Assembly (NCBI GenBank): GCA_943735955.1 | Contig: OX030964.1 | Location: 7,218,997 to 7,282,996 of the forward strand | Reading direction: 5' to 3' | DNA from: Piscicola geometra | Lineage: Eukaryota > Annelida > Clitellata > Hirudinida > Piscicolidae | DNA: 64,000 nucleotides | Shown here: piece after piece, positions 1 to 12,161 of the stretch | Layout of the letters: every line of letters starts with the position of its first letter | Position numbering within the stretch: position 1 is the first letter of the stretch | The notes under the pieces: generated by a model | Database searches by the model: none | Seen by the model: only the letters and a program-made list of their open reading frames with translations | Told to the model about the DNA's origin: nothing | Made by a program: the position numbers and the translations under genes

Positions 1-559
1 CCATCGCAACGGGCAGCAAAGTTGTTGTCATGGCAATCGGCGCAGAAGAGTCGGTTGTTCTTGCTGGCGAAGGGCTGGTCGACCAAACTCATGCGGCAGT
101 CCGCGCACTTGAAGCACCTTTCGTGCCAGTGTCGCTCCTTGTACGACAAGTCCTGTGTTGTGCGTTGCGTGTGCTGGTCTTTGGTGTTTCGTGGTGGACT
201 TTTCTTTTTGGTTTTAACGGAGTTGGGTTGAATCTTTAAATTTTTGTTCAACCAATCAATCAAATAAAGTTATATAGTGCTCTTTAATAAACTCAAAACA
301 AAAAAATGTATGATGAAAAACTTTTAAATATATTTTCACAACTTTCCAAAAAGACCCATTCCATCTTCTCCTCTCCCAAACCAGCCTTAGAGTCGGTTCC
401 AATGGGGCATCTGCACTCCTCGCAGTTGTTGGCGAAGAGCGACTCGTAACACTTGATGCAGAAGGGCTTTTCATCTCTGAGGATGTACCGGTAGCCGACC
501 AGGTTGAGGTTGCAGTTTAAGCAGGCGAAAGTTCCCGTCGGATCTTGAAAGTCCATCAT
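1..559 (-). CDS. FHL: Four-and-a-half LIM domain protein (FHL family), 5' part
   Basis: Two coding exons are visible: 386-559 (start ATG at 559) and 1-152, which runs off the window. The first encodes the half LIM finger typical of FHL N-termini (CLNCN...KPFCIKCYESLFANNCEEC) and begins the first full LIM domain; the second continues it with DLSYKERHWHERCFKCADC and SLVDQPFA...LFCADCH. Zn-binding Cys/His spacing is intact. FHL proteins are LIM-only adaptors acting at the cytoskeleton and in the nucleus (limpet in Drosophila). The exon 1 to exon 2 join fits only if exon 1 ends after PIGTDSK at 386, which leaves a GC donor (AAG|GCTGGT); the nearby GT does not keep frame. A second ATG at 556 directly follows the first. 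Family assignment is firm; orthology within FHL is not resolved. Confidence 0.88.
251..294 (+). repeat. Dispersed TATAGCGCT repeat, copy 1
   Basis: AATCAATCAAATAAAG followed by TTATATAGTGCTCTTT, inside the first visible intron of the FHL gene. Same core as the copies at 9013 and 58214, with GTGC in place of GCGC. Confidence 0.6.
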
Positions 560-3500
560 GTTGTCGGCGGTGTTGGTGCTGGTGTTGGTTCTGTTGATGG
601 TGGTGAGGGGTGGTTCTGTAGGATGGTTAATGGGGAGTTTTTAAAAAAATACAAAAAAATAAATTAATGAAAATTTGTTAGAATGTTGATGGTTGAATTT
701 TCGGGGTGAAAATTGTGCTTTTTGAAACTTATATTTTGATAATTTTGGTTATATCTGAATCTTTGAATGCTTGATAGAGGTCTTTACGCTATGAAAAAAT
801 TAAAAGTTTAATCATTTTCCCTGACAATAATTTGAATAATTGCAATGTTGCATGTAGGTTTTGGGAGTCATAAGTGCTTCGCGAGAAATTTTTTGCATTT
901 CTGAACACTCAATTTGGATCGTTTGAGTTTTTAAGTAAAAGTATTTTTTCCTTTTTATTCAGAATATTAAGAGATAAATTTATAATGGATATTTTATTTT
1001 AAAATATTGATAAAATTAAACTATTTTTCTCTTTTTGGAATTTTTATTTTTTTTCATTAATTTGATTTTTCCAAACTTATTACTATTGGAAGTGTTATCA
1101 ATTTTTCAGTTTTAGTACAATAGATCAACACTTGAAAAAGCTATTTAATAAATAGACAACATTTTTTAAATGCCTCTAATGAACTTTTTCATTTAAGTAA
1201 TAAGTTAAACTTAATTTCAAAATTGATAATCATTAAAATAAAATGATTAAACTGAATAATAGACCCATTTACCCTAAAGAAAATAAAAACAAAGTAGCAA
1301 CGGGAAGCCTGGAAATGGGTGGAAAGAAGGCTTAAATGCAGGGTTAAGGATGAAGATGGAGAAAAGCATCTATACAAATATAAAAGTTTGCAGGAAAGCA
1401 GTTGTAGTTGTATGCATTGCTATGAAATATTCGCATTCTTGGTGAGCAATTAAGCATGGAGATTGTGTTGAATTAAAAATAATTTTGAAATAATTTAAAT
1501 ATTTTTTCGGGGTTTTAAACACGAATATTTTTGTATTTCCTTTCCATTAAAGTAATAGAGATTCTGAAATGTATATTTCTTCAGGGGTAATAAAGTTGCA
1601 TAAACATGTTATTTTCATTTCCCATTCCAAATAACATTTTAAATAGCCCAACAACTATTCTCAACAATGTTTAAGTGTTTTCTATCTGAATTAGATTCTA
1701 ATAAAATAATATATTTTTTACTAAAAACTTTTAAACTTAAAGTATGCATTTAAATATGTCCGGAATGACCTTTGTAAATAAAATTTCGGAAAATACTAGT
1801 TATTTCTATATACGTTTTATACACTTCGAGGCTTTGAATTAGATAAATTGATTTATTATAATTTCTTAATAAGGATTACAAACAGCTTTTTTTAATACAA
1901 AGAATTAGCAGGTGCTAGTCTTTTTCGCATATCAGTAAAAAATACTTTTCTAGATTTTCCAAAATTTATCAATAATCCTATCGGGTTCTATTTTCTAAAT
2001 GTATTCAGCTCTAACTATTGCACTGGAAAGATATCGATTATTGAACATAATTAATGCAAGATTCCTATTAAGACTCCCTGATAATTTATAAATCAATAAA
2101 TTTTGTTCAAAAACTATCTCCCGATTTTTGATAAACGCGAATGATTTTATTTTTTCTTAAATATATTCAATAATAAAAAAAATCTATTAAAATGAATTCT
2201 GTATCCTACAAATATCTCAAGGTTTACTGGATAAAAAATAGTTTGCGGGAATAGGAATTGATCAAACCATCGATGGTTTCGTAGTCCTATTCAAGAAGAA
2301 TCTAAAAAAAGACCTAGGCTTGGTGGGATGACCTTGATGGGAATAAGAAATTGATTAATTTGATAATGAATCTATAGATTAATTGTAATTAATTAATAGA
2401 ATCAAATTATAGTCGTTTTTCCATTTTTCGTATCGTTCATACGTAAGTCATGAAAGTAATTATTCAGAAGCTTTTTCAATTAAATCAAAGTGAAATGATT
2501 TCACTCAAAAGATATCTGTTTAATCTTTTATTCCGTGTTTTTAATATTCTCATTGTTATTATTACCAGAATAAATATTATTATTCTATCTATTCCCATTT
2601 TTATTTACCATATTTTTAGCTTTTGATTCTTATTATTAGTACTATTCTTTCAAATAAAATATACATATTTAGTTTTACAACGAGAACGCATCATCATTGC
2701 TTTCTCAGACATTCCAGCCATTCGCAATTTCTCCCCATAATACTTTACGAATAAATTACAAACTTATGCATTGCATATCACGCATAACGCACCTTTCCTG
2801 TATTAACTATTTTATAGTCTGGTAAAAATTAATGAAAAAGAATATTGGTTTATAACCTTCGAAGAATTTTTAACTGAAAACTTTTTAGGGGGTGATGATG
2901 ACGATGAAGAAGATGATGATGATGACGTTGAAAATGGTGTAAATGATGATGATGACGAACAAGTTATTTTTAGGCATGTATATATTCACGCCTTAAACAT
3001 TTACATTACTCGAAGAATTAAAAAGAAAAAATATGAGTGAGGAACTTAACAATATTTTATTGCTTTTAGTAGAACTTCTCTTTTGGCTAGTTTTCTAATA
3101 ATTAAAAAATTTTGGAAATATTTATAAATATTTCTTTTCTTTTATTTGCAGCTTAAATGGCCTAAAAGCGGTTTGGGTTCTACGCCACTAGAATAGTGTT
3201 CTATTATTTAAACATTTTTCCCCATAGAAAATTGAGAATTAATTCGTTTATTAGTATCAATTCCGACTAGCAAAACCAGCATTAACCTCAAAAAAACTTA
3301 AAGAAAAGCCTCAAATAGAATATCGCACAATCCTCTTATCTTGCCCATCACCCCAACGTAAAAAAACCATAGTCTATAGTCTCTAGTTTTTTGCAACATT
3401 AAGTCAATTCATATCTCAACCCCATTATCCAAACAGCACTACCCTCCCTCTGGCCACACAACGTGAAGATAAGATATTCCAAAAGAATTAATAGATATCT

Positions 3501-3763
3501 ATAAGTAGCGCCATAACGTGAAAAGTTACTTCTAAGCAAAATAATAAAACAAAAAAATATCAAGCTTACCAACACACCAAATCCTCAATTCAACTCCCTC
3601 ACCATACCACCATCAAATCTCCACATCATACCACTATCAAACCCACATACTTTTCCCACCATACCACTACCAAAACTTACACCATCTCTACACCACACCC
3701 TAAAGCATATCTCTAAAACACCCCCCCCCCCAACACCCAATCACTCTTCCCACTGCATCGCCT
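560..3763. other. Intergenic, no gene seen
   Basis: AT-rich sequence with no conserved coding block on either strand. It holds an imperfect GAT-rich stretch near 2890-2960 and an 11-base C run at 3721-3731. Small open frames here are short and lack codon character. The part next to 560 presumably holds the FHL promoter and 5' UTR. Confidence 0.6.
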
Positions 3764-5464
3764 CTATCCCGATGACGGCGGAAGTTGGACCTTCTGGCCT
3801 GGCTTGAAGGCTGGCATGCCCATATAAGGGCAAGAGGCGCATCTGAATGCGTCTCCAAGGTAACACTGAAGAATTGGAGTGATGAGTGGGAGGTTAAAAT
3901 AAAATAGTGAATTGTATTGCATTGTGTTGTATTTTATTGTATTGCATTGTGTTGTATTTTATTGTATTGCATTGTGTTGTATTTTATTGTATTGCATTGT
4001 ATTGTATTGTATAAGTGGGAGGTTGTCGAGTGATTTTGTGTCGGGTTCATGCAACTTGTTGTTGGTCATATGAGTGATGAAACTCATGGTTGGTGATTAT
4101 ATGATCTTCAATTTGCAAAACACATTGTTTATCAACAAGTAGCCCAAACCAGCCCACGATAATGCATACAAGCACCAAAGACACCAAGAAGACATACACT
4201 GCCACAAGAAGACTTTGGCAGCTCCTTCTGAGTGGCCACCTCCTTCTCTCCCGCCAACTCCTCAGCCAATCCGCACGTGCAATTCTTACACGCCCTCTTC
4301 TTCTGATTGGCCGATTCAGTCCCACACTTTGGGGCGACCAGCGAATCAGAAGAGGGCTTAACTAGGTCAGCTGGCTCGAGAACCAGGTCAGAGTCGATGA
4401 TGTCATCGTCTAGCATGTCGTTGGCCGAGAGTTTCCAGATTTGGGCGGAAGTCACTGGGGATATAGAAAGAAGATTCTTTTATTAATGATATTTCTAAAG
4501 GAATAATATTGGTATTTTAATTTTCTATACTTTGTATAAAAATCTGATTTTTTTATCAATATTTATTTAATGAAATTTTTTTACTGAGTTGTATATAATT
4601 ATAGTTATTTTGTTAAAAAATCTATAACAAATAATGAAGAATTATACTTACTAATGGTGAAAAAAAATAACTGACATTACTGCAAAAAGATTTAATAACC
4701 AATGGTAGATTGATACTCACAATTCTTGCTTTCCTCCACAGCTGTTTCCTTAGAGTGGCCGTCTAGTTTGTAGGATGGACGCTTACAAGATGTGATGGTG
4801 ATGGCATGAGTTGAAGAGGTTGTGCTTATATCTGATTCCTGGATTTGTTTGAAGGATTTGAAAGATTATAATATGAATATTAATGTTTGGTTTTATATGA
4901 ATATAATAAAATACAATGATGTTGAAAAATTGTTCAGATATATAACTCAAATATATAAATTAAACCAAACTTTAACATAATACTTGACGAAAGGTCAGTC
5001 GCTTACCTTAACTTCAATGCTGATGAATCCAGAAAACTTAAGTTCAGACTTAAATTTGGACACAGCATCAGATGATTTAGTGATGATGAGAAGGGGTGAA
5101 CTGAATTTCAAAGTGTTCAAAAGACTGTCCAAAAATTGCTCATCAATCTTGGGTGAAGATGGAATGGCTATGATGAGATCGTAGTTATTTGGTGGAAAAT
5201 CTGTTTAGATGATTAGAGAGTTGAAAATTAAATGTTTTAAATGATTTTATTTTTATCTAAAAAAAATAAAATTTTGCACACAAAAAATTTAACTTTACTT
5301 TTCAGAGATTACTTACCCTGAGTTTTGAAGGAAGCAACAACAGGCTTAGACCCAATTTTGTCTTTCACAATTTTTGAAAAATGTTCACTGAGGTCATCAT
5401 TGCTGTCTTGAAGAACCAAAACCTTGTCTTCTTTCTTCAAATTTTCAATCTGTACGAATGACAT
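3764..5464 (-). CDS. CIAPIN1: Anamorsin / CIAPIN1 (cytosolic Fe-S assembly electron carrier)
   Basis: Five exons: 5317-5464, 5007-5200, 4721-4838, 4198-4454, 3764-3865, all junction phases matching; 272 residues. The C-terminal half is diagnostic: [17 protein letters not shown] linker, then [14 protein letters not shown] (motif CX2CXC, preceded by another Cys 11 residues upstream) and the second motif [18 protein letters not shown] (CX2C-X7-CX2C), ending in [11 protein letters not shown]. Anamorsin (Dre2 in yeast) binds Fe-S clusters and, with NDOR1, passes electrons to the cytosolic Fe-S assembly machinery. The N-terminal methyltransferase-like domain (MSFVQIENL... to about residue 110) is shorter than in vertebrate anamorsin (about 312 residues in total). 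The last intron carries a 25-bp tandem repeat. Confidence 0.93.
3905..4012. repeat. 25-bp tandem repeat
   Basis: About four copies of a 25-bp unit built from TTGTATTGCATTG-like segments, the last copy degenerate. It lies inside the last intron of the anamorsin gene. Confidence 0.85.
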
Positions 5465-5834
5465 TTTAGTCGGAATATGAACAAAATAAATTTACGAAAA
5501 AACTTGAAATTTTCTAGAAAGATGATTGTTATGCGATTTAATATTGGTCAACTAATAGGGATGTGGAACTAAAGTTTAAATAATTTATTTATTATTTATT
5601 TAACAAATTATGTATTGCACACTCAGGACAACTCTTTGAGATCATTTTATACAAATTTAATTTTTCATTATTTTTAATTTTCAACAAATTTATTTCCATA
5701 ATATTTCATACTTCTATCTTTAAATAATCTGAAAAATTGCACATTTTAACCGCATTAAAAACTTCAAAATAATATTTGAAGTATATTTCAGACACCTTTG
5801 GTTTAAAACTTTCAATCAGACTTTTAGTAATCTT

Positions 5835-5835
<1 letters not shown>

Positions 5836-5918
<83 letters not shown>
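5836..5918. repeat. (TAA)n microsatellite
   Basis: Pure TAA trinucleotide run of about 27 units. It abuts the tRNA-like element at 5919-6080 on the side expected for the 3' tail of a minus-strand SINE. Confidence 0.95.
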
Positions 5919-5919
<1 letters not shown>

Positions 5920-6080
5920 CGAGCATTATTGTAGTGGCGTATAACCCGAACGAGCTTCGAGGCCACCTAGGCTGGATATTTTCTTTTACGCCTTTGGGTT
6001 ACTAGGGCATTGGTTGCACTTGAACCTAAGACTTTTCATTACTGGTCAAGCCACTCGGCTACCCGTTCACCCACGTGTTT
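5836..6080 (-). mobile_element. Probable tRNA-derived SINE with (ATT)n tail
   Basis: Read on the minus strand, the sequence near 6070 begins GGGTAGCCGAGTGGCTTGA, which contains a good Pol III A box (TAGCCGAGTGG). About 30 bases further is a B-box-like TTAGGTTCAAGTGC. Some 100 bases of unrelated body follow and the element ends in the (ATT)n array. A/B box spacing, tRNA-Ser/Leu-like A box and a simple-repeat tail are the standard SINE layout. Target site duplications could not be fixed by eye, and the 5' edge is approximate. Confidence 0.55.
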
Positions 6081-7160
6081 TAAAACACCTGTGTGGGTTT
6101 AACTTCCGAAACTTTTTGAATAATACAATTTTTTATCATTAAACTTCTGATTTTAATCAAATAAAATCTTTGTCTTAAGTTTAATCTCTGTTATTTAAAT
6201 AACCAATAAAGCTCTACATAAAGTAATATTTACCTGGTAAACAGGTAGTAATGACTGATTGAAAAGAGAATTAAAGTGACAACAATAATATACATTTTTA
6301 AATTCCAAATTTTTTGTTCAACTATACGTTTTTGCTTTGTACTTTTAAATTAGCATAAAGATTTATAATCATAGTGTATTAAAAGAAACTGCTGAAAATA
6401 ATTTTAAAAGTTGTATTTTGAAAGTATTTTAAATGCACCCGACACTATTTCTCAACCATGAATTCTTTTTAAAAGTTCTTCACAACATAAATCATATATC
6501 CAACCTCGCTTTCGAACCACTTAAGAACTTTAGACTCCATCAATTTAACTATTTCGCGCTCCACCACTGAAGTATATAAGCTTGAGAGTCACTTGAACCC
6601 TTGGTATATTAAGCAAAAACAATAATTTAACCCGTGCCTGAAAAGTAAAAAAATAGTTTAAAAATTATTTTCGGGTATTAAATATTTTATTTCTCAATAA
6701 GTGATTGATAGAGCTGTAATTAAACAATCTCCAAATTCAAATGCTATCCATAGTTCAAACTATCGGAAAGTTAAACTGTTATTTAAAGTTTAAATTAAAA
6801 AAAGGATTTTTAAATTGCATTGAATATAGGCATATATCAGAAGACATGTTTTTAAAAAGACAAATAAACATTGACACTTTTTGCATCAAAATTATTTCTC
6901 GAAAACCTTTACTAAAAAGTATTTGCAAAAGAGTTTAATTGCAAAAAACTGTAAATGCTTAAATTGTTAGTACCAAACACAGAAACGACTGAAAAAACAT
7001 ATTAAAAAGAAGAAGAATAATAAAATAAAGTAAACTAAAAACGACTGGAAAATAATAAATATAATTGAACAAAATTTTCATTTAAAAAATGCCGATAATG
7101 AAAATAAAAGTAATTAATAAGTGAAAAAGAAGAAGGAAAAAATAGTGTCACCATTCCAAC

Positions 7161-10100
7161 ATGAACATCTTCAACAGTTTCAAAAAGAAAAAAAGGTCAT
7201 TCAACATAAGTGAACCAGACAGCGAATACAAGGTTTTTATTTTTATTTTATTATTCTTTTTTTCAATTTTTTTATTCAAATAAATACTCAAAATTTAATT
7301 ATTTTTTCTTAAAAATAACTACTTACACTCCCTCAACCACCATTACGATTTAAACTTTCAAAAACCGGTTCGATGCTTGCGTCATAACCAACCTCTCCAT
7401 AATCTTTACCGTTGGAATGAACATCGCTTGCAGCATCATTATCACCACCCTCAACTTCTCCACCACTCTTATCTTCACCATAAAACCACCACTACCAGCA
7501 ATACACCAACCCTTCATCTCCACCACCACCAACAATACACCAACCCTTCATCATAAAACCACCACAAAGGTCAAATATCTCGGCAACGTGCCTACTGCCT
7601 TCATGAAAGGTGATGGCTGCGTCGATAGGCCGGTGCAGCTGCTATGGGAAAACTTTCTGAAGAATGAACACACGTGCCTCAATATGGACATGGTGGTGTG
7701 CCCGTCTGGATTGAAGGTTGGACCATGGGGATGGATATAGCAAAAATATTGGTGGAGTGTTGTGGGTAAAGATGGTAAAGAAAGGCGGATTGTGGAGAAG
7801 GAAGGTAGAGTGAAAATAAGTGGGGTTTTGGAAGTGAGGGTGGTCGAGAAAAGTGGATTGAGAGTGATGGAAGGAAGGCGAGTTAAAATGATTCAATTGG
7901 GAAGATGCAGGTAAAAATGATGGAGTGATGGAGAAAAAGATATTAGATTGAAGAAGAAATCGGAAACGTAGTGTAATTACTATCGAAGTCTTAATTATCT
8001 GAAAACAACCACATAAACTACAATAAAAAATCCCTAAAAATAGAAGTGATAAAAAATCAAAATGATTATGAAGAAGATACTGATAGCCAAATTCATAATA
8101 CAGTAACACTATTTATATTTTTAATTAGTTTAATAAATAGAATAGGTTTTATCCATCTGGTGACCTGGGTTAATGTTCTAATTAAGAAAGAACTCTAAAT
8201 TGAGAGTTTCAAACTGAAGAGCGTTACGAAATATCTTTTTAATTTATTCTAAATTTTTGTAATAATTTTTATACAATTTTTGTGTGTTTTATTTATTTTT
8301 TAAGTATTTTTATTTGAAACCAAAACACATTTAATTAATCTATTCATTTGTATTTTGAAAAAGTGTTTTCAAGTTTTTTTTAAATTTGCAAATTATTCAC
8401 TCATAAACATGTGATTTGGAAAATTTGTCATTGAATTCACAATAACTGAAAATTCATTATTGTAACTCAATAATACGTTGGATTTCATGAATGCTTTCTC
8501 TTATTTTATTGTGTTTTACTGTATCGCCTATTGTGTTGGTTTATTTAAATCTCGTTATTTGCGATTCGACTTTATTGATTTATTAAATATTTATAGCCTA
8601 TTGGGGAAACACACGATATATTGAGCGGTGAAACACACGACTTTTATACAAGCGTCGCGTGTTCGATTCCTTTGTTAGGCTGTGTGGCCCAATTGGGTAA
8701 GTAAATGCCTTTACAGCAAAGGTCTAGAAACACTTTCTATGTTTGAAACTAGTTTATTAATAATTGTTTCAAATTATTATTATTATCACCATATTTGTAT
8801 TAAATCTAAACTTACTTCTACAAATATGATTTAGCATTAGTTAACTGATCAAATCACATCAAATCCCTTCCCACATTCACAGGTGGAGACGAAGGAACAA
8901 GGTTTAGTCGAGTACCGCTTCCACCGTATCGCTTACTGCACACATCTCGTCTCACATCCACGCCTCTTTGTCTGGGTCTATAGGCATGAGGGCAAAAAGT
9001 TGGTGCTGGTACTCAATCAAATCAATCAAATAGATTTTTATAGCGCTCTTTCTTCAAACTCAAGAGCGCTACTGATTTATAAAATATTTTTTTAAATAAT
9101 TTTGTTGTGGTTTTGTAAAGATTTTGAGTTTTTATTGTTCTTGCTATTTTTTTGCTAGTATTTGTAACTCGTTTTTGGCTGTTCTCAAGAACCTCAGACG
9201 CTTCAGAATGTCAAGTGTCGGTGCTGTCAAGTGTTTTCAATGATTTTTTACGATGAAAATGGGTAACAAAAAGATTAAAAAATTATAATTTCACTTATCA
9301 ATATTAATGAAAATGATTATTTATTCAAAAGACTCAAAGTGGAGTTACGGTGTCATGCTGCCCTGCTTAAGAGCGAAGAAAAAGCGATGGAAATTCATGA
9401 AAAACTACAGAAAAGGTCTGACTTTAGGTTTTCGTGAGCGTTTACTAATGGTGGTTTTTATTGTTTCATCGGTTATAATTTATGTTATACTTTAAACTTT
9501 AAAATAAAAATATATATCTTTATTATTCTTTACCTTGTCAACGCAGGTTAAACGCAGCGCTCAATGAATACACGCGAGAAAAGACCAGACAACAGAACTC
9601 TCGCCTTACGATCGAGAAAAAAAATTCACTGAACGACATCACCAAAAACCTCCACAGCAACAGCTACTTCAACCGACTCAACAAGTCGAAAAGTTACAGC
9701 AGTGAAGATTCGCCGACCAGAGAGCTCAGCTTTCCACGGTCGAAACCCGTCAGACTGACGTTTCTCAGCCAGGCCGACAATTACAAACCTTCGTGTGAGA
9801 ATTCGACCAAAGCTCCGAAACTGCATTCGATATCAGAGGCGATTGGTGAAGAGGAAGAGGAAGAGAAAGAAGAAGAGGAGGAGGAGGAAGATGACATAAG
9901 AGCTTTAGGCGCATCTATATGGTAATTATGGAATTCTTTGTAAGAATGAAATTCCTATCTGAGCATAATGTTTCAAGTTATTTGCATTTTAAGAATTTGA
10001 TTGGCTTTTGTAGCAATATGCAGAGTCTTTCTGGTTTAATAGCATCTATTCATCACTCATCCAAGCACGCCACGATCATCCCAAAAACCCTTCTACACAG

Positions 10101-10334
10101 CATCCCAACCATCCTTCTACCAACCTTGACGTCTAACCTTTTCCGATTTTAATAACTGCGTTTCATCCATCCATCTTTTCACCCACTCTCTCATCCATCC
10201 CTCTTTCCAATTCATCCCACAGTCTCAACCCAGACTCGCAGAAAGACACTCTTGATCAAATCGGTGACGTCAACAAGGATAATTCCAGCAGCGAATCAGG
10301 ATTTCAAGATGAAAACGATACTGATAGGGTTTGA
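7161..10334 (+). CDS. FAM43-like PTB-domain protein
   Basis: Six exons: 7161-7232, 7570-7716, 8883-8998, 9332-9415, 9547-9921, 10223-10334; phases agree throughout; 301 residues. Residues about 20-125 form a phosphotyrosine-binding fold: VKYLGNVPTAFMKGDGC at its first strand, HRIAYCTHLVSHPRLFVWVY in the middle, and the closing helix CHAALLKSEEKAMEIHEKL. These blocks resemble FAM43A/B (PID1 is a weaker match). After the PTB domain come a basic, Ser-rich segment, a Glu/Asp run (about residues 245-260) and a SSSESGFQDEND tail. The exon 3 donor is 8999 (GGCAAAAA|GT) because only that choice keeps frame with exon 4; a later GT would read into a dispersed repeat. Reading through the exon 5 donor gives an early stop after ASIW, so a shorter isoform is possible. 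Role unknown; PTB proteins are adaptors. Confidence 0.75.
8620..8755 (+). repeat. Degenerate tRNA-like segment(s), possible old SINE
   Basis: Inside intron 2 of the FAM43-like gene. A perfect B-box-like GTGTTCGATTCC lies near 8660, and just after it an A-box-like TGGCCCAATTGG near 8685 is followed by a weak B box (GGTCTAGAAAC). No cloverleaf with paired acceptor stem could be folded, so a working tRNA is unlikely. Fragments of tRNA-derived repeats are the simplest reading. Confidence 0.3.
9013..9070 (+). repeat. Dispersed TATAGCGCT repeat, copy 2
   Basis: Starts with CAATCAAATCAATCAAATAG and continues to TTTTTATAGCGCTCTT, then a hairpin partner AAGAGCGCT. Related copies occur at 251-294 and 58214-58256. 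It begins right after exon 3 of the FAM43-like gene. Confidence 0.7.
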
Positions 10335-10335
10335 A

Positions 10336-10441
10336 AATGGCGATGATGATGATTATGTCGTTGTAATTTAAATGGCGATGATGATGATTATGTCGTTGTA
10401 ATTTAAATGGCGATGATGATGATTATGTCGTTGTAATTTAA
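10336..10441. repeat. 35-bp tandem repeat, three copies
   Basis: Three near-identical 35-bp units (ATGGCGATGATGATGATTAT then GTCGTTGTAATTTAA) start right at the stop codon of the FAM43-like gene, so they probably form the start of its 3' UTR. The array seems to have arisen from the sequence next to the TGA. Confidence 0.9.
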
Positions 10442-10521
10442 ATGGCGTTGGTTGAGTTTGTGGTGCTTGTTGGTGATGGTTTGGTATGATGAAATTGGTG
10501 AGGATGATGATGATGATGATA

Positions 10522-10564
<43 letters not shown>

Positions 10565-12110
10565 GAATGATGATGATAATAGTGGTGAAGATGATAGTTT
10601 TGGTAATGGTAAGAATGAGAGGATGATAGTGGAGATGATATTGATGATAATGGAGGGGCTGGTTGAGTTACTAACAGTGAATACAAAGCTTTTGGTATGA
10701 TGGCTTGTAAAGTGAGATTTGAAGAAATGGCAGCTTAGATTAATTTTTATATCGAAGTTGGAAAAATATAATTTCTAAAGATATAAAGTTATATACACAT
10801 TTAGACAATTCTGATAGTATTTTTAATATTTCTATTAAATTTGTCCAAAAACCTTGATATTTATTTTTTAGTTTCGGTTTTATATTATTTTTTTATGTTT
10901 TCTGTTACACTTTTTGTTTTTATTTTTTGGCAATTGATGGTTTAAAGCGCAAAATAAAAATTTTCCATTTTAAAAAAACTATAAAAAACACTAAGGAATA
11001 AGTCGTTATTCATGAAAAAACTTTTCAATCCAGAAAAAATATAACCAATAAAAGAAAAAAATTCATTGAAAACTAAATAAAATTATTTTTAAAACAATAG
11101 AAAAAATCAAGTGGTAAATAAAAAATAATAGTGTACTTTAAACCAACAATTACCCATTTTTCATATTCTGTTTTTAGACTTATCAAGTTGAGATTGTTTT
11201 TAATAGATTACTCAGTTATAAATCCTATTTTTGACAGTTAAAATTTACAAATTTAGTAAACGGATTTTGAGAATTATTTTTGGAATAATTTAATAATTAT
11301 CTTTTTAGAATTGATTTATTTAGACAATATTTGCATTAATTTTATTCAACTATGAATTTTTATTTGATCTTTCACTAAATTAAATCAAGATTATCTAATT
11401 TTTACTATTTAAAGTGTATTCTTGTTTCTTATTTTAAATTTATTTTCATTATATTCACGCAACCAACTCTATATCATCTGAATGGAAATATTAATTTACC
11501 CCATATATAATTAACTAAATTTATTTATTCAGTCTTTATATACATTATTTTTGTTACTTATTATACTTCAGATAAATAATTTCGTATTTTCAAATGTATT
11601 AATAAAAAATATTATTGAAACTATATTAAAAATGAAAGAATAAACTATTTATTCATAAAAATTAAATTTCAAGCAAAAGCCATTTAAATGAATTTCTAAT
11701 GTTCGATGCTATGTGATAAATTTTGTAAATTTCTAATAATTTATAGAGATGGTGTTGATGTTGTTGAGAGGCTATTTATTAGTTTGCAAATCTTTCGTCA
11801 TTTATACTGCTCATACTATTTAACTACTAGCAAATTTAATTGCTTTTAAACTTATAGTTATTTATTTAATTATATTTAAATATATAAAATAGTATTCCAT
11901 TTATTAATAGTATTTTAAATTAATTATTGCATATTTTATTATCTTAAAGATCTTTAAAAGGATATTTGAAAATAATGAATGGTCTTAAAATTTATGTTTC
12001 TGATGACTTCTCAACTTGAATTTCTGTTCGAATTGTCTCTTGTCCACTGTTTTTAAACCATGATTTAACACATTTCTTGACATACACTTACACACTCACC
12101 AAATAAACAC

Positions 12111-12111
12111 C

Positions 12112-12147
<36 letters not shown>

Positions 12148-12161
12148 CACACACACACACA
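12111..12161. repeat. (CA)n microsatellite
   Basis: CA dinucleotide run of about 25 units interrupted by AAACAC and CATAC. Confidence 0.95.

Larger units (their letters stand above)
5465..7160. other. Intergenic between divergent CIAPIN1 and FAM43-like genes
   Basis: AT-rich sequence holding the SINE and trinucleotide array listed separately. No coding block recognised. The two flanking genes are divergent, so both promoters must lie here; no clear TATA or initiator could be assigned. Confidence 0.5.

Noticed and set aside
7642..8109. 155-residue minus-strand open frame opposite the FAM43-like exon 2
   Set aside because: Antisense shadow; the plus strand has the conserved PTB block and splice sites.
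8640..8755. A functional tRNA gene
   Set aside because: B box is good but no acceptor stem, anticodon loop or correctly placed A box could be paired.
10438..10700. His-rich minus and Asp-rich plus frames
   Set aside because: Readout of the GAT array after the FAM43-like gene; no splice or homology support.
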